This document shows positions 18,044-25,471 of a stretch of 64,000 bases of DNA, piece by piece (the stretch's first letter is position 1; each line of letters starts with the position of its first letter). The translations under genes were made by a program, and so were the position numbers. The stretch is from CAZDET01 sp964504335 (GTDB taxonomy: Bacteria > Bacteroidota > Bacteroidia > Chitinophagales > Saprospiraceae): assembly GCA_964504335.1 (NCBI GenBank), contig CAZDET010000018.1, forward strand, positions 1-64,000, in the 5' to 3' direction. The notes under the pieces are model-generated. The model made no database searches. It had not been told where the DNA came from and was given only the letters and a program-made list of their open reading frames with translations.

Positions 18044-18241
18044 ACGTAACTAATAAAGATTGCTCAGGTAAAATAAAGATTTTAGTCGTCCTTAATAAGG
18101 CAAGCCCGAAAGACTGTGGCAAGAGTCGGGATAATAAACTTACGAAAAAGTCAAAATGTCATACTCATTTGTCCATATGCCATTAAACCAATACATTGCC
18201 GCGGTTTTCTCGCGAGATTCCAACATCACCGATTCCAACTT

Positions 18242-19819
18242 ATGAAGCGATTTTTGACCTCCAGTTTAGCTTTTCTGCTATTACCCGTTATTCTATGGAG
18301 CCAACAAGCCGAACCCGCCGAAGGGGATACGGTCACCATGGACGATCGGATCAATGAAATTTTCACGCCCATTACCGATGCCGTGGAGAGCGCCATTTTC
18401 TTCACGATAACCATTGGCGACTACACGATTCCCTTCGTATTGATCTGGCTCATCTCTGGGGCAGCCTTCTTCACCGTCTACATGGGCTTTGTTAATATCC
18501 GTGCCTTCGGCCATGCGATCGACGTGGTGCGGGGTAAGTTTGACAATCCGGACGACGAAGGGGAGGTCAGTCACTTCCAAGCCCTTACGGCCGCTCTTTC
18601 CGGTACGGTCGGTGTGGGTAACATTGCGGGGGTAGCTATTGCTGTTTCCCTCGGCGGACCCGGAGCGACGTTTTGGATGATTGTTGCCGGATTGTTGGGG
18701 ATGTCTTCCAAATTTGTGGAATGTTCCCTGGGGGTCATGTACCGAAACGTGTACGCAGACGGCTCTGTCTCAGGTGGCCCCATGTACTACCTGAGCAAGG
18801 GGCTCTCGGATCGCGGCACTGCCATTGCGACACTGGGTAAGATTCTCGCGGTTTTATTTGCTATTGCTTGTATCGGCGGCTCGTTCGGCGGCGGAAACAT
18901 GGTGCAGATCAATCAAGCTACCACCCAGCTGATCGCTGTTACAGGGGGAGAATCGAGCTTCCTGGCCGGGCGGGGATATATCTTCGGCATTGTTATGTCG
19001 GTTATTGTAGCCATTATCATCATCGGGGGTATCAAGTCGATCGCCCGTGTGACGGATAAAATCGTTCCGTTCATGGTTGGCATCTACGTGGTTGGCGCGC
19101 TAATCGTTATTTTCGGAAATATCGGCGAAGTGCCTGGTGCATTTGGAAGCATTTTCTCTGGTGCCTTTAGCCCGGAAGCTTTCTACGGGGGGTTAGTGGG
19201 AGTGCTGATTCAAGGCTTCCGGCGATCGGCGTTCTCTAACGAAGCGGGAGTAGGATCGGCCTCTATCGCCCACTCGGCAGTGAAGACCGATGAGCCTATT
19301 AGTGAAGGAGTAGTTGCGCTGCTCGAGCCCTTCATCGATACGGTGGTCATTTGTACAATGACGGCCTTGGTGGTTATTATTTCCGGCTACGGGGACATCG
19401 GCCAGGAAGAAGCCTACCGCAGCTTTGCCAGCGGGGCGGGTGATAGCGCCGCGATTGCACTGACCTCCTCCGCATTCGAACAGACCATGTCCTTCTTCCC
19501 GGTGGTGCTGGCGTTTGCCGTCATTCTCTTTGCCCTTTCCACTATGATCTCCTGGTCTTACTACGGCCTTAAGGCCTGGACCTATTTATTCGGAGAGAGT
19601 AAAACCAACGAATATATCTACAAGGCCGTGTTCTGTGTCTTTGTCATCATCGGGTCGGCCATTTCCGCCAAGGCGGTATTCAACTTCGGGGATGCGATGA
19701 TTTTCGCTATGTGTTTCCCGAACGTGCTTGGGCTGTACTTTTTGCTGCCGAATGTCCGAAATGCGTACAGAGACTACATGGGCCGCATCAAATCCGGGGA
19801 GATTGCCCGCTTTGATTAG
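18242..19819 (+). CDS. Alanine/glycine:cation symporter (AGCS family)
   Basis: A 525-residue sodium-coupled amino-acid symporter. The ATG at 18242 starts an N-terminal signal-like segment (KRFLTSSLAFLLLPVILWSQ), then an acidic extracytoplasmic stretch, then about ten membrane helices. The family fingerprint QALTAALSGTVGVGNIAGVA and GGPGATFWMIVAGLLGMSSK is intact, as is GFRRSAFSNEAGVGSASIAH. The alternative start at 18116 adds 42 residues of intergenic-looking sequence. It is divergent from the sigma gene (198-base gap) and convergent with the MATE gene with only two bases between stops. Confidence 0.92.
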   Translation: MKRFLTSSLAFLLLPVILWSQQAEPAEGDTVTMDDRINEIFTPITDAVESAIFFTITIGDYTIPFVLIWLISGAAFFTVYMGFVNIRAFGHAIDVVRGKFDNPDDEGEVSHFQALTAALSGTVGVGNIAGVAIAVSLGGPGATFWMIVAGLLGMSSKFVECSLGVMYRNVYADGSVSGGPMYYLSKGLSDRGTAIATLGKILAVLFAIACIGGSFGGGNMVQINQATTQLIAVTGGESSFLAGRGYIFGIVMSVIVAIIIIGGIKSIARVTDKIVPFMVGIYVVGALIVIFGNIGEVPGAFGSIFSGAFSPEAFYGGLVGVLIQGFRRSAFSNEAGVGSASIAHSAVKTDEPISEGVVALLEPFIDTVVICTMTALVVIISGYGDIGQEEAYRSFASGAGDSAAIALTSSAFEQTMSFFPVVLAFAVILFALSTMISWSYYGLKAWTYLFGESKTNEYIYKAVFCVFVIIGSAISAKAVFNFGDAMIFAMCFPNVLGLYFLLPNVRNAYRDYMGRIKSGEIARFD

Positions 19820-19821
19820 CC

Positions 19822-21258
19822 CTACACCGTAGCCATTTTCCATTTCCCGCGCCGGAACATCCACAGCGTGAATAATCCTACGGACGTTTCCGAAAAGAAT
19901 ACGGCCCAGAATACCCCCGAGTGCCCCCAATCGAGTACCAGCGCCAGCAGGTAGGCCAGCGGGATTTGTAGGAGCCAGAAAAAGATCAGGTTGATCCAGG
20001 TGGGCGTTCGGGTGTCGCCCGAGCCGTTGAAGGCTTGTACCGAGACCATCCACCAACCGTACACGAAGTAGGAGTAGGACAGAATGCGCACCCATTCGCC
20101 ACCGATGCGGATAACGTCCGGGTTGTCCGTGAAGATGGCCACCAGCGATTCGTTGAAGAAGAAATACAGGAAGGATACTGCGATGAGAAAAATCATGTTG
20201 TACCAGCCGATTGTCCAAACCGCCGATTCGGCGCGATCGGGATTGCCAGCCCCCAGGTTCTGACCGACCAGCGTAGCCGCCGCGTTGGAGAGGCCCCAGG
20301 CCGGCATCAGCGTAAACATCATCAGGCGAATCGTGATGGTGGCGCCCGCCACGGCTACGCTACCCACATCTGCCAGAATGCGCATGAGAAATATCCACGA
20401 GGTCATGGCGACGATCATCTGGCCAATTCCCCCTATCGAGGTGCGAATGATGTTGAGTATAATCTCGGCCTCGAAGCGCAGATGCGACAACGTCGCCTGA
20501 ATGTGTTTGCCCCCCTTTGCCAGTAACCAAAGCTGGGTCATCACGCCAATCCCCCGACCAACCGTGGTAGCGATGGCGGCTCCTTCGATCCCGAAAGCGG
20601 GGATCGGTCCCCAGCCGAAAATCAGCAGAGGGTCGAGGATGATGTTACAGCCGTTGGCAATCCATAACACCCGCATGGCAATAGCTGCATCACCGGCACC
20701 CCGGAAGATGGCGTTGATCACAAAAAGAAGCAGAATAATGGCATTGCCACCCAGCATCCACTGCGTGTAGCGGTACCCGTTGGTGATGCTCCAGGCGTCT
20801 GCACCCATGATGGCCAGAAGGTCCTTCGCGAAAAAGACACCGGCAACGGTAAAGGGGATCGAAATCAAAAGCGCAAGCAGAATGGATTGCACTGCCGTTC
20901 GGGATGCTTCCTGCTGGTGTTTTTCACCAATCCGGCGTGCGACGATAGCGGTCACCGCCATTGCCAGGCCCATTGCCATAGAGTATAGCAGAAAAAGATA
21001 GGTCTCCGTGAGGCCGACGGTAGCTACTGCCGAAGGCCCCAGCTTGCCCACAAAATAAATATCGACCACCGCAAAAGTAGACTCCATAACCAACTCGAGG
21101 ATCATGGGTACTGCCAGTAGAAAAATGGCCCGCTTGAGGTTGATTTGCGTGTAGTCGGCCTCCGTTCCGCGAATGGCTTCTTTGAGCGCTTGCCAGGTAG
21201 TCCTTCTGGATGTTGCTTCCTCCTGCTCGAGTATTGGAATTTCCGGTTGTTTATCCAC
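19822..21258 (-). CDS. MATE-family multidrug/cation exporter
   Basis: A 478-residue polytopic membrane protein with twelve predicted helices in two homologous halves. Family signs: AIFLLAVPMILELVMESTFA at the first helix, VDIYFVGKLGPSAVATVGLT, and GWGLSNAAATLVGQNLGAGN-like spacing in the second half (here PAWGLSNAAATLVGQNLGAG). MATE proteins export cationic drugs or metabolites using Na+ or H+ gradients. About 40 residues of soluble N-terminus precede the first helix. It lies 79 bases downstream of the PAP2 gene in the same direction. The substrate is unknown. Confidence 0.9.
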   Translation of the reverse strand: MDKQPEIPILEQEEATSRRTTWQALKEAIRGTEADYTQINLKRAIFLLAVPMILELVMESTFAVVDIYFVGKLGPSAVATVGLTETYLFLLYSMAMGLAMAVTAIVARRIGEKHQQEASRTAVQSILLALLISIPFTVAGVFFAKDLLAIMGADAWSITNGYRYTQWMLGGNAIILLLFVINAIFRGAGDAAIAMRVLWIANGCNIILDPLLIFGWGPIPAFGIEGAAIATTVGRGIGVMTQLWLLAKGGKHIQATLSHLRFEAEIILNIIRTSIGGIGQMIVAMTSWIFLMRILADVGSVAVAGATITIRLMMFTLMPAWGLSNAAATLVGQNLGAGNPDRAESAVWTIGWYNMIFLIAVSFLYFFFNESLVAIFTDNPDVIRIGGEWVRILSYSYFVYGWWMVSVQAFNGSGDTRTPTWINLIFFWLLQIPLAYLLALVLDWGHSGVFWAVFFSETSVGLFTLWMFRRGKWKMATV

Positions 21259-21337
21259 CTGCTGCTTGATTTGAGACGGTTATCCAATTGCAGGGCCGGT
21301 AGGAAAGTTCCCGGTTTTTCAACTAATTGCTACGACG

Positions 21338-22030
21338 TCAAAACCTAATAACAGATCTATTCCAAAACCGAACCCGCTCCGGAAACAACACAAATTGCAA
21401 CCAGTGCCAAAATAAGGCAAGCAGCACACCAATTATTGATCCGAAAAGAACATCTTCCACAAAGTGCTGTACCAGATAAACTCGGCTGATTGCCACGATT
21501 AAGGCCAGGCCAAACAGCCCGACGGCAGTCCATCCTTTTTGCGATGAACTAAAGGCCAGAAAACCAAACAGCGCGAAGGCGGACAGGGTATGGCCGCTCG
21601 GAAAACTCGTAAGCCCTTCGGCTAATTGGTAGCCTTCTTGTATTTGTAATTCTTCCCACCGATTGAGTCGTTGGAAGTACGTCATTGGGCGCTCTTGCAA
21701 GAACAGCGCTTTGGTCAGATGACTTAACCCGAGAGCGGAAAATCCGATCAGAGGAACCACCAATACGGTGCGGAATTGTACGAACAATAATAGGAGAGTC
21801 AGAATGAGATAGGTGATGGGTTCCCCCAAACGAGTTCCATAAAGGAAAAACCAATCGAAGACCGGGCTGCGCCGGGCATTCATCCACAGAATGCCATCTC
21901 CGTGAGCGGTCTGTAACAGGAAAAGGAGTCCAATCACCAGATAGAGCGCAAGGAGGATAAAAAAAATGCGATTCTTTGGAAGAAAGCGGCTTGACCGCCC
22001 CTCAGGGGAAATGTTAGGTGGTGGCAGCAT
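21338..22030 (-). CDS. PAP2-family membrane phosphatase
   Basis: A 230-residue integral membrane phosphatase with about six helices. All three PAP2 signatures are present: KALFLQERP (KxxxxxxRP type), FPSGHTLSAF (PSGH with catalytic His) and SRVYLVQHFVEDV (SRxxxxxHxxxD type). Relatives dephosphorylate undecaprenyl diphosphate, phosphatidylglycerol phosphate or lipid A. The start codon overlaps the end of the LptF/LptG-type gene by 17 bases, so the two are coupled, and an envelope-lipid role is likely. Confidence 0.9.
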   Translation of the reverse strand: MLPPPNISPEGRSSRFLPKNRIFFILLALYLVIGLLFLLQTAHGDGILWMNARRSPVFDWFFLYGTRLGEPITYLILTLLLLFVQFRTVLVVPLIGFSALGLSHLTKALFLQERPMTYFQRLNRWEELQIQEGYQLAEGLTSFPSGHTLSAFALFGFLAFSSSQKGWTAVGLFGLALIVAISRVYLVQHFVEDVLFGSIIGVLLALFWHWLQFVLFPERVRFWNRSVIRF

Positions 22031-23735
22031 GAGGCTTCTGTTTACGGCGGCGCCACAAACGACGGAAGAACTGAAAATAGCGATCGGAATCGATCACCTT
22101 GGAGTCGTTCATCGCCCGAATGGTGAGGATTAGTCCGATGGGAAACAAGACCAGACAAGGCATCCAGGCTGCGAGCGCTGCGGGTAGCTTAAAGGATTCG
22201 GCTAGTTTTTGGCAAAAAATGGTCAGAATGACGAAAATCATGAAGAAAATAATCGATACGAGGATGGGGTACCCGAAGCCGCCCTTTCGCACAATAGCGC
22301 CCATCGGCGCGCCGATAAACACAAAGATGATGCACACCACCGCCATGCTGTATTTGCGGTAGAGGTCGTACACGTGCTTGACCCGGTTTTCGGCCATGCG
22401 ATCGAGAGTCCGCTCCGCGGATTCAGCCTGGCTCTGAATGCTGCGGGCCGTCGATTGGGCCCGATTAAAAATGCGGTCGCGTTTCTGTATAGACAGTCCC
22501 AATAACAGGCTATCCAACGGAAGGGGATGATCGGTCATCCGGAGTAACACCTTTTCTTCAGTGCTTATTTTTCGGTCCTCTTCTTTAGGCTGGAGGCGTT
22601 GCTGCTCGAGGGTTGCCCGGAAAGTAGCTTCTTGGTTGTCGGGGGCAGAAATTCCGGGCGGTTTGGAGTCGTATTCCACCTCTCGGATGCGCGCTCGCAT
22701 TGCCGGGGTATCAAGTGGCTGGATCGCATTGGAATCGGTAGATACGGGCAGGGTGTCCTTGAGTCCGTATCGAATCGAGTCGGTTTCCGATAATACGGGA
22801 GAAGCGGGCTGGTTGCGGGATAAACTTGTATCGGGTTCCACAAAGGAAAAGTAAACTGCTACGTGATTCGCCAGCCCGATGCGCCGCTCTTCGATGTGGT
22901 ACTCAATCGAATCGATGGCAGTGGCCAGTTGACTGCTGCTCATCATGCTGCGGTTTTGCTCGAAGAGCTTTTCGTTGGTACGGGCGAGCTGAAATTCGCT
23001 CAGATCGAACACTTTTGTCCAACTATCAAAGGAGGTCCTTACAAACGGATAGCCGTCGCGGCGCCCGGCGGTGGGCTGCATTTCCGAATATTGATAGCCA
23101 TCCTGGAGATTCATCACAAAGTACCGCCCGTCGGGGGAGGCAAACATTTCCCCTTCGCCGGCCACAATGGCGCTGAGCTGCCCCGTATTACTCTGAGTAT
23201 GATCGTAAATCAACACATCGTTGATCGTGCGGCCGTCTCCCTTTTTACTGCCGATATGAATGGCGTAATCGGAGAAGTCGTAATTGAACATCCCCGCATC
23301 CAGGCTGAGTGCCGGTTTCTTCTGTTGGATGTCGTACATCCTGGACCCGAACTTCAGGTTGGCTACCGGAATGACGTAGTCCGAACACAGCCACGATACG
23401 ATAGTCATCGCCAGCCCGAAGAATACAATCGGCCGCATCACGCGCAATAGCCGGACGCCCGCCGACTTAAAGCTCGATAATTCGTAATGCTCCGCCAGTC
23501 CTCCCAGTACCATTACCGAAGAAATCAACACTGCCAGCGGCAAGGCCATCGGCACCAACCCAACGCACTTGTAGGCCAGCAATTCCACCAGCAGGAAAAA
23601 ACCCACTCCCTTCCCCGCGATATCGTCGATGTAGAGCCAGAGGATTTGCATGAGCAGCACGAAAATGGCAATCAAAAACGTAACGATAAAGGGCGGTACG
23701 AAGGTGGCGACCATCAATTTGTCCAGCTTCTTCAT
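22014..23735 (-). CDS. LptF/LptG-family lipopolysaccharide export permease
   Basis: A 573-residue member of the YjgP/YjgQ (LptF/LptG) family, part of the inner-membrane ABC exporter that lifts LPS to the outer membrane. N-terminal helices (about 1-120) include FVPPFIVTFLIAIFVLLMQI and LVPMALPLAVLISSVMVLGG, followed by a periplasmic beta-jellyroll. The closing helices are VVCIIFVFIGAPMGAIVRKG and onward. It is about 200 residues longer than the usual 360. The extra length is a polar, probably disordered insert around 270-450. It leads the run with PAP2 and MATE genes. Confidence 0.88.
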   Translation of the reverse strand: MKKLDKLMVATFVPPFIVTFLIAIFVLLMQILWLYIDDIAGKGVGFFLLVELLAYKCVGLVPMALPLAVLISSVMVLGGLAEHYELSSFKSAGVRLLRVMRPIVFFGLAMTIVSWLCSDYVIPVANLKFGSRMYDIQQKKPALSLDAGMFNYDFSDYAIHIGSKKGDGRTINDVLIYDHTQSNTGQLSAIVAGEGEMFASPDGRYFVMNLQDGYQYSEMQPTAGRRDGYPFVRTSFDSWTKVFDLSEFQLARTNEKLFEQNRSMMSSSQLATAIDSIEYHIEERRIGLANHVAVYFSFVEPDTSLSRNQPASPVLSETDSIRYGLKDTLPVSTDSNAIQPLDTPAMRARIREVEYDSKPPGISAPDNQEATFRATLEQQRLQPKEEDRKISTEEKVLLRMTDHPLPLDSLLLGLSIQKRDRIFNRAQSTARSIQSQAESAERTLDRMAENRVKHVYDLYRKYSMAVVCIIFVFIGAPMGAIVRKGGFGYPILVSIIFFMIFVILTIFCQKLAESFKLPAALAAWMPCLVLFPIGLILTIRAMNDSKVIDSDRYFQFFRRLWRRRKQKPHAATT

Positions 23736-23775
23736 AACCTAAATCAAACTAACGAATGAGACTGGTCCTTTGGTT

Positions 23776-23848
23776 GAATGTGTCGATATTTCAATGTGCC
23801 AATATGCCGATTTATTAGCACATTAGCACATCGATACATTAGCACATT
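23776..23848. repeat. Short intergenic repeat, TTAGCACA family
   Basis: Three exact TTAGCACA units with related spacers (CATCGATACA, TTTATTAGCACATTAGCACA) fill the divergent gap before the 23852 gene. This is the clearest copy of the family also seen at 1523-1562 and, inverted, at 7570-7606. Confidence 0.55.
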
Positions 23849-23851
23849 GCC

Positions 23852-24652
23852 ATGTCTATCCAAGATCTCCATCAACTCCTCGACGAAGCCAGCTTCAAGC
23901 TCCGCTCGGCTACCTTGAGCGATCCATTCATCAGTCAAGCCGATTTAAAGGCCCTGCTCGAAGGAAGCGAGGGCAGTGAACGTCAATTGTTGGAGGCGCT
24001 CTATCAATTGGCGCGAGCCATCGAGCCGGAAACGGGCGGCCGCATTACGCGCAGTGACATCGATCGGGCAGCTGTCTACATTCGCGAACAACTGCTACCC
24101 CAGTTGGCCCTTCCGGCCGAGCCCCTATCTACCGATGAGCAGGCGCGCCTCGCCCCCTTTGGAAAGGCCGCCGTCGGCTTCGCAAGGGCTTGGAAGTCCT
24201 ACGCCCTCGACCGACCTAGCCAATCAGCGGAATCCATTGTCTCCAGCTTACGCCCGCTGCTGGAAGGCTTGCACTACAATAGCTTCTATCAAGACCAGGC
24301 CGATATTCAGGCGTACTGGGTGCAACGACCGCTGTCCGAACTGAGCGAAGAAACCTTCTTATCCGCCCTCTACCGATCACAAGAGCGCGAGTTATTCGAT
24401 ATCCTCAACTATCTGGAAAATCCGCGTACCGTCACTCCGGTCGATCAGTTCTTATTCAACTTCCTCGACGTGCAGGCCGATGATCGCATCGAACAAGCCT
24501 ACCAGGTCATTGAACTCCTCCTCCAACAACTCCACGACCTCCGCCAGTTTCGCTTCGATTCCAACCACTTCGAAACCACCACCTGGATCATCGCCGGTCT
24601 GAGCCGGGATCAGCAATTGGTCTTTCTAATGCAACGAGTTTTTTGGACGTGA
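23852..24652 (+). CDS. Unrecognised helical protein
   Basis: A 266-residue soluble protein I do not recognise. It is mostly alpha-helical and has no signal peptide, membrane segment, cysteine motif or nucleotide-binding loop. Features: an acidic N-terminus (SIQDLHQLLDEASFKLRSAT), a central Pro-rich break (LPQLALPAEPLSTDEQARL) and a C-terminal helical part ending FLMQRVFWT. Codon use resembles that of the neighbours. It lies alone between divergent lptF-type and the ssrA gene. A function cannot be assigned. Confidence 0.65.
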   Translation: MSIQDLHQLLDEASFKLRSATLSDPFISQADLKALLEGSEGSERQLLEALYQLARAIEPETGGRITRSDIDRAAVYIREQLLPQLALPAEPLSTDEQARLAPFGKAAVGFARAWKSYALDRPSQSAESIVSSLRPLLEGLHYNSFYQDQADIQAYWVQRPLSELSEETFLSALYRSQERELFDILNYLENPRTVTPVDQFLFNFLDVQADDRIEQAYQVIELLLQQLHDLRQFRFDSNHFETTTWIIAGLSRDQQLVFLMQRVFWT

Positions 24653-24654
24653 AC

Positions 24655-24790
24655 AGGTGGTGAGGTGGTCAGAATGAGAGGTAGGGAACTTTTGGCCATG
24701 TCAAATGTTTTAAGATTAGGATTTTGCCAAAAGTGGTAAACTCATAGTTAGTTGACAACAACTCACTACCTCACCACTTCACCACCTCAT
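24655..24790. repeat. Intergenic tract bounded by inverted ACCACCTC repeats
   Basis: The left end carries GGTGGTGAGGTGGT (about 24656-24669) and the right end its imperfect reverse complement (CTACCTCACCACTTCACCACC, about 24769-24789). Inside lies a perfect 9-bp inverted repeat, ACTTTTGGC at 24688-24696 and GCCAAAAGT at 24726-24734. It could be a small non-autonomous element or a repeat hairpin. It must also contain the ssrA promoter, which I could not pinpoint. Confidence 0.4.
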
Positions 24791-24795
24791 TATCT

Positions 24796-25169
24796 GGGGA
24801 CGTACAGGTATCGACAGGGAAGTGAACGGTATAGTAAGCATGTCGGAGCAAGATGGTTACTCCGTTAAAAAATACGATCGAACCTCTTTTATATGGCGAA
24901 GCTAACTACGCCATGGCTGCCTAAGACCAGGTCTTAGAATGCCTTTGTGCCGCGTGTTTGATGTCTACTACACAATGCGTCGCATACCATAACCTCGTAG
25001 GCTGGCCCGCTGTCCTGCTCTGAACAGGGGGTGAGATTTAGGAGCTAAGGTGTGGTCTCGGGTGCGTGAGCAAACCTACCCCACACTCGAAAATCTCAAT
25101 TGGTCAATAAGCATGTAGAAAGCTGTATCGTGCTTTTGCTGGACGCGAGTTCGACTCTCGCCGTCTCCA
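24796..25169 (+). ncRNA. ssrA: Transfer-messenger RNA (tmRNA)
   Basis: A one-piece tmRNA of about 374 nt that rescues stalled ribosomes and tags the unfinished protein for degradation. The 5' end GGGGACG pairs with CGTCTCC at 25162-25168 to form the 7-bp acceptor stem. The tRNA-like part ends GAGTTCGACTCTC then the acceptor strand and discriminator A. No CCA is encoded; CAA follows, so the end is added afterwards. The 5' part has the usual TATCGACAGGGA. The tag frame at 24895-24924 reads GEANYAMAA and stop, close to known Bacteroidota tags. A strong terminator follows within 8 bases. Confidence 0.95.
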
Positions 25170-25176
25170 CAATCAG

Positions 25177-25212
25177 AAAAAAGCCCGGATCGCGCAAGCG
25201 GCCGGGCTTTTT
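25177..25212 (+). terminator. Intrinsic terminator of ssrA
   Basis: AAAAAAGCCCGG at 25177-25188 pairs with CCGGGCTTTTT at 25202-25212. This gives a GC-rich stem extended by A-U pairs and a U-run, eight bases after the tmRNA end. Confidence 0.85.
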
Positions 25213-25337
25213 GGTTGCTATACTAACGGGCCAATACCTGTCCGAACCACGGCCTCTAAGCAAAAAATCCCCAATTTTCGGGCTAATACACTAAAAAATC
25301 CAGGTTTTCCAGGATATGATGAATTTCAGTGGAATAG

Positions 25338-25345
25338 TACATTTG
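25338..25345 (+). promoter_or_regulatory. -7 box TACATTTG upstream of the giant-protein operon
   Basis: TACATTTG is an exact match to TAnnTTTG, 127 bases before the ATG of the first protease gene. There is no obvious -33 TTG at 19-21 bases. If used, the leader would be about 120 nt long. Nothing else is recognised in the gap 25213-25471. Confidence 0.4.
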
Positions 25346-25471
25346 CTTCATAGCCTTTCCCGAAATCAATATCCCGATCTGTTTGCCAGGCTTCCTGCCC
25401 CGACGGGACTAGCCATTGCTTTTCGTAAATAACTTCATGTTTCCTCTGGGAATCATGTCAGATTGCCACCC

